From CAJQQK01 sp049116495 (lineage in GTDB: Bacteria; Pseudomonadota; Alphaproteobacteria; Rhizobiales; Hyphomicrobiaceae), in NCBI GenBank assembly GCA_049116495.1, contig JAGDYV010000030.1, forward strand, positions 1 through 64,000: a DNA stretch of 64,000 bases, given 5' to 3'. Shown here in pieces: positions 15,570-24,302 of this stretch. The translations under genes and the position numbers were made by a program. The notes beneath the pieces were generated by a model. It was not told where the DNA came from. It did not search any database and saw only the letters and a program-made list of their open reading frames with translations. Within the stretch, counting starts at the first letter, position 1. Each line of letters begins with the position of its first letter.

Positions 15570-17822
15570 GCCAGCGCCCTCGGCCGTCGCAGTTTCACCG
15601 ATCGCATTCGCTCTCGCATAGCCCGCTTCTCGCAAGGCTGCGACGGCCGCTTCTGCTTTGTCCATCGGAAGGCCAGCAAGCAGGCCACCAGCAGTCTGAG
15701 GGTCAAACAACAATTGAAATTCTGGTGATCTGGAGATTGATCCTGTCGCTTCCACTTCGCGGCGCCAGCCAAGATTCGCAGATTGCAGCGACGAGACGAT
15801 GCCTCGCTTGACAATATCTTCGGCGCCCACCAAAAGCGGCACGTCGTTAAGCCGAATGCTCGCCCTGACGTTTGATGCCGTCAGCATTTCTCCAAGATGT
15901 CCAGCGATGCCAAATCCGGTCACATCAGTCATGGCCTGCGCACCGTGTACCCGTAAAATCTCCGCTGCCTTTGCGCTCGATTGCAGGGCATTCTCAACGG
16001 CCGCTCGTACCCAGCGCCCCTTTGCCTGCCCCCTGCCATGCCCCGCAAACAAGGCGCCAGAGCCAATCGGTTTCGTCAAAACCAACGCCATACCGTCCGC
16101 AAGACCTCCTTTCCGCATCAGCGCATCATGCTTGGCAAGGCCGTTGATCGAAAATCCAAGAGTCAGTTCCTGGCCTTCACTCGTATGCCCGCCGACAATG
16201 GAGCAGCCTGCCGCATCAAACACCGTCTTCGCACCGGCGAGAAGCTGAACGAGATCAGCCTCACGTTTCGTATCCGGCGCAAACGGCAGCGACAAAGTCA
16301 CGAGCGTAGAATGGGGAATAGCCCCCATTGCATAAATATCGCCAAGACAATGGTTGGCGGAAATCTGCCCGAACGTGAACGGGTCATCAATCATCGCCGG
16401 GAAGCTATCGACAGTCTGTACAAGAAGGTGACCAGCCGGCACGTCGATCGCCGCTGCGTCATCGCCTACTCCAAGCACGATCCCATGCTTCGTTCCCATT
16501 TGCCCCGTAGTAATTCCGGGAATCTGTGCCAGCGCTCGCTGCAGGGTCGCAGAACCCACTTTCGCACCGCAGCCACCACAACGCATCGCCTCGGGCAACT
16601 GCGCTTCCGCAACCTCGTCCGGTACACCAGCAACCACGGGAATCGTCGCTTCAGGTTTTTCAGTCATTCGAGGCAATTCGTTAAAGCGACGCATGAAAGC
16701 GCGGTCGATGCGGTCCTTCCAGCGCCACACCCAGGCGCCTTGCACAGACCAGCCTGCGTAAGACGCGATCGCGTTCTTATCACCGGTCGAAATCAGGCTA
16801 AGAAATGCGCGTTGCGGTCTGTATCGTTTGAGCGGCTGATCGAGCATCCGCGCCCTTAGATTGTAAGCCAATACCGGCCCTTGCCGAACAGCGAACACGC
16901 CTGATTTTGGCCGTGGATCGTGAACCATCGACACAACATCGCCCGCCCCGTAAACGTCTTGGTGCGATGTCGATTGCAGGTGATCATCGACGACGACAAA
17001 GCCGTTCCCATCAACATTCAATCCACTTGCAGCGGGCCAGGCCGGTGGCTCGGCGCCTGTCACCCAGATCACCTCGTCGAGTTCCACCGTTCGCACGCCA
17101 TCCGACACACCATCCGGATCAGCTCGAACGACATCGAACCCGGCATGCACGGTAATATTGCGCTCGGATAATGCCGTCCGAAAGGCGTCGCGGACCGTTG
17201 CGCCATGCGTTTTGAGCACGCCGTCATCTCGCGTGAACAAATGCAGCGCCCCCGGCCCTCGGCCGGACGACGTTCCCGCCTCCAGCTCCAAAGCATGCTG
17301 TATCGATAGCAGCAGCTCAATGCCGCCCGCTCCCGCTCCAACGACCCCGACGCGGCGTCCAGGCTCCGTCAACACGCGCCTCTTGAGGCCGGCCCACTGC
17401 TTGAGAAACTCAGAAACAGGCTTCACCGGAATGACGCTGCGCGCGAGTTCAAGTTGATCATCGAACACCGGTGTCGATCCAGTATTGATCGACAGCACGT
17501 CGTAAGGGATAGGCGGACGTCCATCTGCGCAGTGTACTAACTTGAGCTCTGGATCGATCCGGCTCGCCTGTGTCTCCAGATACCGCGCACCGGCAAACCT
17601 GGCTAGCGGCCCGAGATCGATATGCGCCTCGTCAAAGGTGTAGTGTCCCGCGATCAACCCTGGCAGCATGCCCGAGTAGGGCGTGTCCGATTCAGGAGAA
17701 ATCAAAGTGAGGCGCACGCCCTTGATTGGAAACATGCCGAAGTTGCGCAACACGGAAACATGCGCATGCCCTCCGCCAAGCAAGACGATATCCTTGATGA
17801 CCGGAAACTCAGTCTTACGCAT
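15549..17822 (-). CDS. selD: FAD/NAD(P)-oxidoreductase fused to selenide, water dikinase SelD
   Basis: A 757-residue fusion. Residues 1 to ~400 are a pyridine-nucleotide-disulfide/NDH-2-like flavoprotein with GGGHAHVSVL, GAGAGGIE and YGAGD motifs. The rest is SelD, starting at the RCGGCGAKVG active-site region, with GDDAAAIDVP and HTSEGQE-type ATP/Mg sites. SelD makes selenophosphate from selenide and ATP. The fused flavoprotein may supply reduced selenium; this architecture is known in other bacteria but its function is not settled. The usual Cys/Sec near the N terminus of SelD is Cys here. It lies downstream of the selenocysteine redox gene on the same strand, with a terminator between. Confidence 0.93.
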   Translation of the reverse strand: MRKTEFPVIKDIVLLGGGHAHVSVLRNFGMFPIKGVRLTLISPESDTPYSGMLPGLIAGHYTFDEAHIDLGPLARFAGARYLETQASRIDPELKLVHCADGRPPIPYDVLSINTGSTPVFDDQLELARSVIPVKPVSEFLKQWAGLKRRVLTEPGRRVGVVGAGAGGIELLLSIQHALELEAGTSSGRGPGALHLFTRDDGVLKTHGATVRDAFRTALSERNITVHAGFDVVRADPDGVSDGVRTVELDEVIWVTGAEPPAWPAASGLNVDGNGFVVVDDHLQSTSHQDVYGAGDVVSMVHDPRPKSGVFAVRQGPVLAYNLRARMLDQPLKRYRPQRAFLSLISTGDKNAIASYAGWSVQGAWVWRWKDRIDRAFMRRFNELPRMTEKPEATIPVVAGVPDEVAEAQLPEAMRCGGCGAKVGSATLQRALAQIPGITTGQMGTKHGIVLGVGDDAAAIDVPAGHLLVQTVDSFPAMIDDPFTFGQISANHCLGDIYAMGAIPHSTLVTLSLPFAPDTKREADLVQLLAGAKTVFDAAGCSIVGGHTSEGQELTLGFSINGLAKHDALMRKGGLADGMALVLTKPIGSGALFAGHGRGQAKGRWVRAAVENALQSSAKAAEILRVHGAQAMTDVTGFGIAGHLGEMLTASNVRASIRLNDVPLLVGAEDIVKRGIVSSLQSANLGWRREVEATGSISRSPEFQLLFDPQTAGGLLAGLPMDKAEAAVAALREAGYARANAIGETATAEGAGPMLRLI

Positions 17823-17845
17823 GCTCGTTTACTGCTCCACCGCGC

Positions 17846-17880
17846 AAAAAACGGCGGCCAAGATGTTCCTGACCGCCGTT
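17846..17880 (-). terminator. Rho-independent terminator after the selenoprotein gene
   Basis: On the minus strand ACGGCGG and CCGCCGT form a 7-bp stem followed at once by a run of T. It lies just after the stop codon at 17912 and before selD, separating the two minus-strand transcripts. Confidence 0.75.
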
Positions 17881-17911
17881 CGTCGACTTACTTACACCAA
17901 CACTCAGGTCT

Positions 17912-18385
17912 TTACTTGGCCCGCGAGTCGAAGATCTTGATGAGCGAAATGATCTCTGTTGCCTGAATACGACCAAGTGGCCCATCGGCATAACTGGATC
18001 CGACAACTTGGTTTTCACCATTGAGCATGAGCTCGGTTGGTTGAATAATCTGGCGGCGTTCTTCCCACCAGGATCCAAGCTTGTCCGCGACATCTTTTGT
18101 AACGCCATAGCCAACGGGGAAATTTACCTCGTCAGCGACCTCTTTTGCCTTGTCGATGGGATCGACACTGGCCGCAGCCACTTTGATGCCCAGGGCATCC
18201 AGCTCTGCTTTTTGTTCTGCGAAACCGACCAACTGCCGGCGGCAGTATGGTCACCAGTGGCCCCGATAAAACAAGATAACCTTATATCTTGCATCGAGAC
18301 CGCCCGGCAGTTCGAGCGACGACCCGTCCGTAACATTGATCGTTACCGACGGCATCATATCGCCGATGCCTAGCTTGTCAGCCAT
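17912..18385 (-). CDS. Selenocysteine-containing peroxiredoxin/AhpC-TSA-like protein (in-frame UGA)
   Basis: A 157-residue thioredoxin-fold protein read through one in-frame UGA at 18253-18251 (codon 45). The context is FYRGHW-U-PYC-RRQL. In AhpC/TSA and peroxiredoxin relatives this motif is RGxWCPxC, so U45 replaces the first cysteine and Cys48 is the second. Protein-like sequence continues in the same frame on both sides. The ATG at 18385 has AAGGAG 5 nt upstream, which supports a gene starting before the UGA. A hairpin begins at the UGA. It probably reduces peroxides or disulfides in the cytoplasm. Neighbours are a GST upstream and selD downstream. Standard gene callers would truncate it at an internal TTG (18232) or miss it. 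Confidence 0.88.
18227..18253 (-). promoter_or_regulatory. SECIS-like hairpin at the UGA codon
   Basis: Starting one base into the UGA, GACCA pairs with TGGTC and, inside it, CTGCC pairs with GGCAG around a 3-nt GCC loop, with small unpaired bases between. This two-part stem is placed like a bacterial SECIS that recruits SelB. The apical loop lies 11-13 nt after the UGA, closer than in E. coli fdhF, so the exact active fold may differ. Confidence 0.6.
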
Positions 18386-18479
18386 GAGTGCTCCTTTGCG
18401 TGAACGTCCGGCGGCATCTTACGTATTTCGACGCTGACCGCAATCAGACCAAACAACACATTTTTGTTTATTTGCCTCT

Positions 18480-19154
18480 TTATGTCGACAGGTGCCGAAA
18501 CATATTGCGTCGCGCTTCGTCATCCATTTCGGCCTTGAAGGTAAACTTGTCTTTGATGGCAAGCGCCGCCTTCGCTGCTGGTTTCGCTTCAATTTCATCC
18601 ACCAGTCGCTTCAAGTTCGGGAAAGCCGCCCAGACATTGTCGTCCGCCGTGGCATAGGGCGCCATCCGTGCCCATCCCCAGACATCCATGTCAACTATTG
18701 AGTACGTATCACCGACCATATAGGTCTTATCAGCAAGATGGTCGTTAAGAACGCCATAGTGGCGTTTCACTTCAAATGTATAACGTTCAATCGCATAGCT
18801 GACTTTTTCCGGGGCATGGTGATTGAAGTGCACTGATTGTCCCGAGAACGGCCCCACGCCGGTTGCGACAAACATCAGCCACGACAGCAATTGCCCCCGA
18901 TCACTCGCCGGAGGCAAAAATTTGCCTGTCTTGTCAGCAAGATATAGCAGAATCGCATTCGAATCGAACACGACAGCATCCCCATCAACGATAACAGGCA
19001 CCTTACTATTCGGATTGATCGCCTTGAAATCCGCCGTGTGCTGATCCCCCTTGCGGGTATCGACCGGGATTGGCTCATACGCGATGCCCGCTTCTTCTAG
19101 GAAAAGCGCCACCTTCATCGGATTCGGCGCGCCTGAGAAATAGAACTTAATCAT
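18480..19154 (-). CDS. Glutathione S-transferase
   Basis: A 224-residue GST with an N-terminal thioredoxin-like domain (KFYFSGAPNPMKVALFLEEAG, NPNSKVPVIVD, DSNAILLYLAD) and an all-helical C-terminal domain (LLSWLMFVATGVGPFSGQ). It is close to the YfcG/Ure2p-like group, which often has disulfide-reductase rather than conjugating activity. The ATG at 19154 fits the family start; the frame continues upstream without similarity. It is transcribed toward the selenocysteine redox gene, 94 bp upstream of it, so the GST could provide glutathione-dependent recycling of that protein. That link is inference. Confidence 0.88.
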   Translation of the reverse strand: MIKFYFSGAPNPMKVALFLEEAGIAYEPIPVDTRKGDQHTADFKAINPNSKVPVIVDGDAVVFDSNAILLYLADKTGKFLPPASDRGQLLSWLMFVATGVGPFSGQSVHFNHHAPEKVSYAIERYTFEVKRHYGVLNDHLADKTYMVGDTYSIVDMDVWGWARMAPYATADDNVWAAFPNLKRLVDEIEAKPAAKAALAIKDKFTFKAEMDDEARRNMFRHLST

Positions 19155-19354
19155 TGATCGTCTCCGGGGATTCTGCATGCTGGATTGGAATGTCCCAGCG
19201 TCGATAGCATGGACGGGCGCAAAGCGACAGGTCGCACTAGCGATCTCACGCGCCACGACCCAACACCATATGTGATAGTCATTGCCGCCCGCTTCTCAAG
19301 CATTCGGAATGTGCCTAGCATTCCGCCTTTTCAGGCCATCTCGGGAGCCCGGCC

Positions 19355-20467
19355 ATGACGAAAGCGGTGCGCTATGGTGTCCAGATCGGTGCGGTCGATC
19401 GCACCGGCGTCAAGGACGCGGACCTCTATAACGAAGCCGTTCTCGACGCTAAGCTGACACACGAACTTGGCTATGATGCAGCTTGGCTGGTCGAGCATCA
19501 TTTCTCGGACTACTACCCGACGCCCAACCCACTCGTATTTCTCTCACACTTAGCCGCTGCGTGCCCCGGCCTAGGCTTGGGCACGGCCGTGATGGTGCTG
19601 CCCTGGTACGACCCGATCCGCTTTGTCGAGGATGTTTCGATGGTCGCCACGGTGGCCAAGGGACCGCTCTACATCGGCATGGGTCGCGGAACCGCCAAGC
19701 TCGAATACGATGCAATGCGCGTTTCAATGGAGGAGGCCCGGGACCGTTTCCGCGAGTGCTGGGACGTGGCACAGCTCGGTCTCAAAGGCGAAGCTTTCAC
19801 CTACCGCGGAAAATACATCAAGCTCGAGCGCCCAATTGTGATCCGCCCCGGGCTCGATCAAGACAGGAAGATCGAATTCTTCGGCGCCATCGGGAGCCCC
19901 GGCAGTGCCGAGATTATGGCCGATCTGGGATTGCGCCCACTGACGTTGGCCCAGTTCCCGGATCACATGCTGATCAAGATCCTCGACAAGTGGACCGCTC
20001 GCAATGCTCATGTCGGCAAGGCGACTTCCGACATTATGCCGATCTCTGCCAAGTGCTTTATTGGCGACACTGACGAAGAAGCCCGTGAAGAGGCGCGCGG
20101 TTACCTCGCCAGCTTCTACAAACTCCAGGCTGAGCACTACACCACGGACAGTACACCTTGGGCAGACATTCAAGGCTACGAGCAATTCGCCAAAATCTTT
20201 GGCAATATGAAGCTGATGGCTGATCCGGCCGAGAATGACCCCATCATCGATCGCAGCCTAGTTGGCACGCCTGAGACCGTCGCCCGGCGCATCAACGAAT
20301 TGCGTGCTATCGGCTTCAACTACATGCTGATCTCGAACGCCATGGCAGGCGTTCCACGTGACGTGCGCCATCGCATGATGCGTCGCTTCGCCGAAGAGGT
20401 CATACCGCTCTGTGAAAAAATGCCAGTACCGGAACGCCCGGTCCTCGCCCCTCGCGCAGCTGAGTAA
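19355..20467 (+). CDS. LLM-class flavin-dependent oxidoreductase
   Basis: A 370-residue luciferase-like monooxygenase fold protein. Typical features are VEHHFSDY, GTAVMVLPWYDPIRFVEDVS, GMGRGTAKLEYDA and LVGTPETVARRI near the C terminus. These enzymes use reduced FMN or F420 for oxygenation or hydride transfer; the substrate is unknown. It is the first of four closely spaced catabolic-type genes running into selA and selB (gaps 32, 15, 38 and 57 bp), so these may share a transcript. It diverges from the GST gene across a 200-bp region. Confidence 0.85.
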   Translation: MTKAVRYGVQIGAVDRTGVKDADLYNEAVLDAKLTHELGYDAAWLVEHHFSDYYPTPNPLVFLSHLAAACPGLGLGTAVMVLPWYDPIRFVEDVSMVATVAKGPLYIGMGRGTAKLEYDAMRVSMEEARDRFRECWDVAQLGLKGEAFTYRGKYIKLERPIVIRPGLDQDRKIEFFGAIGSPGSAEIMADLGLRPLTLAQFPDHMLIKILDKWTARNAHVGKATSDIMPISAKCFIGDTDEEAREEARGYLASFYKLQAEHYTTDSTPWADIQGYEQFAKIFGNMKLMADPAENDPIIDRSLVGTPETVARRINELRAIGFNYMLISNAMAGVPRDVRHRMMRRFAEEVIPLCEKMPVPERPVLAPRAAE

Positions 20468-20499
20468 CTCACGCATTTTTCAACTGAAAGTTCCGCACC

Positions 20500-20898
20500 A
20501 TGAGCGAAAAAAGCGAGTTGTACAAAAAAGGCTTGGAGATGCGCAAGAACCTGCGCAGCGAGGCCGAATTTCAAAAGAACGTGTCTGAGTATGCCGAGGA
20601 TCCGGTCAGCCAGGAATTCATCGACGTTGTCACCGAAACGGTTTTCGGCGCTCTTTGGTCGCGCCCCGGCCTTGACATAAAGACGCGCACGCTGATTTGC
20701 GTCGTGTCCGATATCGCGACCGGCCGCTATCCGGAACTTGAAATCCATTTACGGTTCGCATTACGCCAGGGTTGGACGGAAAAAGAGCTGACCGAAACCA
20801 TGTTCCATATGTCAGGTTATGTCGGTGTGCCGCTGGTGCGCGAAGCCACGTTCGTTGCCAAGAAGGTATTTGCCGAAGTCCGTGCTGAGACCGATTGA
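20500..20898 (+). CDS. Carboxymuconolactone decarboxylase-family protein
   Basis: A 132-residue all-alpha protein of the CMD family (KTRTLICVVSDIATGRYPELEIHLRFALRQGWTEKEL, in two halves around the HLRFAL helix). It lacks the CxxC of AhpD-type peroxidases, so a decarboxylase/lactone-cleaving role is more likely than peroxide reduction. It lies 32 bp after the LLM oxidoreductase and 15 bp before an amidohydrolase, which fits a ring or lactone degradation set. No aromatic ring-cleavage dioxygenase is in the window. Confidence 0.8.
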   Translation: MSEKSELYKKGLEMRKNLRSEAEFQKNVSEYAEDPVSQEFIDVVTETVFGALWSRPGLDIKTRTLICVVSDIATGRYPELEIHLRFALRQGWTEKELTETMFHMSGYVGVPLVREATFVAKKVFAEVRAETD

Positions 20899-20913
20899 GA
20901 GTGCACCAAACAA

Positions 20914-21987
20914 ATGTCGCGAGAAACAGAAATGCCGACAAATCCGTCCGCTGAAACGATCGCGATGCACTATATCCCCGTGCGTCACGAGTGGCTCGAT
21001 CGTTACCGTGAAGACATCATCGAACCGGATTTACCAATTGTCGATCCCCATCACCATCTCTGGGACCGCCCTGGCAATCGCTATTTACTCGACGATATCC
21101 TCGCCGACACCAACTCAGGCCACAATATTATCGCAACGGTTTTCGTCCAGTGCCGTGCCTTCCATCGGGCCGGCGGCGACGTTGACATGCAGCCGATTGG
21201 CGAAACCGAATTCGCAACCGGCGTCGCTGCCATGTCCGAAAGCGGGGCATACAGCCCCACGCGTGTTTGCGAGGGCATCGTCAGCTTTGCCGACATGACC
21301 TTGGGACGCAATGTTGAACGCGTGCTCGATGCACACATTGCCGCCGCTGGCGGGCGCTTCCGCGGCATTCGCCATATCGTCGCCTGGACTGAAGACACAG
21401 TCTTGATGAATCCGAACTATGCGCCTCCGCAGCATCAACTCAATGATGAGACGTTCCGCGACGGCATCCGCCAACTAGGTCGCCAGGGCCTCACCTTCGA
21501 TGCCTGGTTGTATCATCCTCAAATTGACGACTTGACGGCCGCCGCACACGCCTGCCCCGACACCAAAATCGTCCTCGACCACGTCGGCGGGCCGCTCGGT
21601 GCAGCAAGCTATGCCGGCAAACACCAGGAGGTGTTTCCAACTTGGGTCGCATCAATCAGGCAATTGGCATCGTGTCCGAATGTCCATGTGAAACTTGGTG
21701 GCCTTGGTATGCGCATCAACGGTTTCCGCCACGAAGATGAAGAAAAGCCGCCGACATCGGAGTTGCTTGCAGAAACCTGGAAACCATACTTCGACACCTG
21801 CATTGAAGCTTTCGGACCATCGCGCTGTATGTTCGAAAGCAACTTTCCGGTCGACAAAGGCTCATACAGTTACCAGATCTACTGGAATGCCTGTAAACGC
21901 TATGCCGCCAACTTCTCCGCAGCTGAGAAAACTGATCTCTTCTCTGGAACGGCCGGCCGTTTCTACAAGCTCTCAAATGCCAACTGA
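20914..21987 (+). CDS. Amidohydrolase-family protein (PDC lactonase-like)
   Basis: A 357-residue TIM-barrel metal-dependent hydrolase. The first-strand HxH motif is seen as VDPHHHLWDR, with later conserved KIVLDHVGGP and MFESNFPVDKGS (Asp). This is the pattern of the 2-pyrone-4,6-dicarboxylate lactonase/ACMSD-like branch of amidohydrolase_2. It probably hydrolyses a lactone or decarboxylates in a catabolic path. The ATG at 20914 is used; a second ATG 18 bp on is possible. It sits in the run LLM, CMD, amidohydrolase, enoyl-CoA hydratase. Confidence 0.83.
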   Translation: MSRETEMPTNPSAETIAMHYIPVRHEWLDRYREDIIEPDLPIVDPHHHLWDRPGNRYLLDDILADTNSGHNIIATVFVQCRAFHRAGGDVDMQPIGETEFATGVAAMSESGAYSPTRVCEGIVSFADMTLGRNVERVLDAHIAAAGGRFRGIRHIVAWTEDTVLMNPNYAPPQHQLNDETFRDGIRQLGRQGLTFDAWLYHPQIDDLTAAAHACPDTKIVLDHVGGPLGAASYAGKHQEVFPTWVASIRQLASCPNVHVKLGGLGMRINGFRHEDEEKPPTSELLAETWKPYFDTCIEAFGPSRCMFESNFPVDKGSYSYQIYWNACKRYAANFSAAEKTDLFSGTAGRFYKLSNAN

Positions 21988-22025
21988 TCCTTCTATGGCA
22001 AACAAAAAACACAAGTGACCGCATC

Positions 22026-22823
22026 ATGACCACCACCGACACGCCGCCCGCCTCAACAACGCCGCAACTCGATATTCGCAATGGCAAAGCCACAATCCGT
22101 CTGTCCCGGCCGGCAGAGCATAATCGCCTCGAACCGATCGACCTGCGTGTCCTGACCGAGATGTTCACGGACCTCAACAACAATCCGGATGCCCGCGTGC
22201 TCATCATCACTGGCACCGGCAAGAGCTTCTCGTCAGGCTTTCATATTGGTGCACTCAGCGAGGATGAGTCCGGCAGCAAGCCAGAATATGATCCAAACGG
22301 CTTCGAGCGCATGGTCGATGCCCTCGAAAACCTTTCAATCCCGACCATCGCGGCTCTCAACGGCGGCGTCTACGGCGGCTCCACGGACCTCGCGCTCGCC
22401 TGCGATTTTCGCATTGGCGTTGAAGGCATGCGCATGTTCATGCCGGCCGCACGCCTCGGCATCATCTACTATGAGAGCGGTGTGCGCCGTTACGTATCCC
22501 GCCTCGGCCTTAACAATGCCAAGCGCCTCTTCATGACTGCCGAACCGGTCGAAGCAGACGGCATGCTCGCGATGGGTTATCTCGACGAAATCGTCCCGAA
22601 AGACGAACTTGATAGCCGCGTTGATACACTTGCGACCCAAATCGCCTCCAACGCCCCACTGGCCGTCGCCGGCATGAAGCAGGCAATCAACGCCATCGCC
22701 CATGGGACGTTTGATCGCGCGGCGCACGATGCCAACCGGGCCCGGGCCGGCAGTTCTGCGGATCACAAAGAAGGCCTCAAGGCATGGGCTGAGAAACGGA
22801 AACCAGTTTTTCAGGGCCGTTAA
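22026..22823 (+). CDS. Enoyl-CoA hydratase/isomerase-family protein
   Basis: A 265-residue crotonase-fold protein. It has the IITGTGKSFSSGFHIGAL oxyanion segment and an ALNGGVYGGSTDLALACDFRIG segment typical of the family. The usual catalytic Glu pair of true hydratases is not obvious, so isomerase, hydrolase or decarboxylase activity is possible. It uses a CoA thioester. It precedes selA by 57 bp on the same strand. Confidence 0.83.
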   Translation: MTTTDTPPASTTPQLDIRNGKATIRLSRPAEHNRLEPIDLRVLTEMFTDLNNNPDARVLIITGTGKSFSSGFHIGALSEDESGSKPEYDPNGFERMVDALENLSIPTIAALNGGVYGGSTDLALACDFRIGVEGMRMFMPAARLGIIYYESGVRRYVSRLGLNNAKRLFMTAEPVEADGMLAMGYLDEIVPKDELDSRVDTLATQIASNAPLAVAGMKQAINAIAHGTFDRAAHDANRARAGSSADHKEGLKAWAEKRKPVFQGR

Positions 22824-22880
22824 CGGAGATTTACGCTATATATCCGGCACCATCCCCATCACTGGACGACCTGGACATAT

Positions 22881-24302
22881 ATGACAGTCCCCGCCTTGAC
22901 ATCCCAACTCGCCAATCTTCCCTCCGTCGATCGCGTACTGCTCGACGACGTGTCAGCCCAATTGATTGACAACCACGGCCGCAAAGCTGTAACCGACTCG
23001 ATCCGGATCGCGATCGCCGAACTGCGCGACGACCTGCGCAACGGCAGATCCGTCGACATCAGCCCGGCGGCGGTACTCGCGATCGCAGCCAACACACTCG
23101 CTCAATCCGAGTTGCCGTCTTTGCGCCCGGTCATCAATCTCACCGGCACCGTGCTGCACACCAATCTCGGACGCGCCGCACTACCCCAGGAAGCACTCGA
23201 CGCGATCATCACCGTCGCATCAGGCGCCAGCAACCTCGAATACGATCTTGATACGGGCCGCCGCGGCGAGCGCGACGATCACATCGCACAGCAGATCTGC
23301 GCCATCACCGGTGCCGAGGCAGCAACGGTCGTCAACAACAATGCCGCTGCCGTCATGCTGGTTATCAACACGCTTGGCTTTGGCAAAGGTGTCGCCGTCT
23401 CCCGTGGGGAACTTGTCGAAATCGGCGGCTCCTTCCGTGTCCCCGACATCATGGCACGCTCCGGCTGCGAGTTAATCGAAGTTGGCACCACCAACCGAAC
23501 GCATCTCAAAGACTTCCAGGCCGCCCTCGGTAACGGCGCTGGCATGATCATGAAAGTCCACACATCCAACTACGTCATCGAAGGTTTCACGGCCGTCGTC
23601 CCAGAACCGGCCTTGAGCAAACTCGCGCATGATCACGATGTTCCTTTCATCAACGACCTAGGCAGCGGCACACTGATTGACCTCGAAGACCACGGTCTTC
23701 CCCACGAGCCGACACCAATGGAAGCATTGCAGGACGGCGCCGACATCGTCACGTTCTCAGGCGACAAACTCCTCGGTGGTCCCCAGGCCGGTATCATCGT
23801 CGGTCGCAAGGACTTGATCGATCGAATTACGGCAAACCCGATGAAGCGTGCATTGCGCTGCGATAAGATGACGATGGCGGCCCTTGCCGCGGTGTTACGT
23901 CTCTACCAGGATCCGGATCGGCTTGCACAACGCCTTCCGACACTGCGCTGGCTGAGCCGCTCTCCCGAGGATATTGCCATAACTGCCGAACCGATTGCCG
24001 CTTCTTTGCGTCAGGCACTCGGCGAAACTGCCACCGTCGAAATCATTCCGTGCGAAAGCCAGATTGGCTCCGGCGCATTGCCAACCCGCACCGTCGCGAG
24101 CGTCGGCATTGCCGTTGCCCCGGCATACTCCGCCGCACTGTCCGTCGGCGACTGGCTCAACTCGCTTGCCGCCAGCTTCCGCTGCCTCCCCAAGCCTGTC
24201 ATTGGTCGCATCCACAACGACCGCTTCATCCTCGACCTGCGCTGCCTTGATCGGCCAGATGAACTGCTGGCGTCATTCAATCAGCTGGAGGTACCGCAAT
24301 GA
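22881..24302 (+). CDS. selA: L-seryl-tRNA(Sec) selenium transferase
   Basis: A 473-residue PLP enzyme that converts Ser-tRNA(Sec) to Sec-tRNA(Sec) with selenophosphate. SelA signatures are clear: NLTGTVLHTNLGRA, SNLEYDLDTGRRGERDDH, and the PLP-binding Lys296 in FSGDKLLGGPQAG. Length matches the family (~460). Its stop overlaps the selB start (ATGA), so SelA and SelB are translationally coupled. With selD, selB and selC elsewhere in this window it completes the bacterial selenocysteine pathway. Confidence 0.97.
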   Translation: MTVPALTSQLANLPSVDRVLLDDVSAQLIDNHGRKAVTDSIRIAIAELRDDLRNGRSVDISPAAVLAIAANTLAQSELPSLRPVINLTGTVLHTNLGRAALPQEALDAIITVASGASNLEYDLDTGRRGERDDHIAQQICAITGAEAATVVNNNAAAVMLVINTLGFGKGVAVSRGELVEIGGSFRVPDIMARSGCELIEVGTTNRTHLKDFQAALGNGAGMIMKVHTSNYVIEGFTAVVPEPALSKLAHDHDVPFINDLGSGTLIDLEDHGLPHEPTPMEALQDGADIVTFSGDKLLGGPQAGIIVGRKDLIDRITANPMKRALRCDKMTMAALAAVLRLYQDPDRLAQRLPTLRWLSRSPEDIAITAEPIAASLRQALGETATVEIIPCESQIGSGALPTRTVASVGIAVAPAYSAALSVGDWLNSLAASFRCLPKPVIGRIHNDRFILDLRCLDRPDELLASFNQLEVPQ

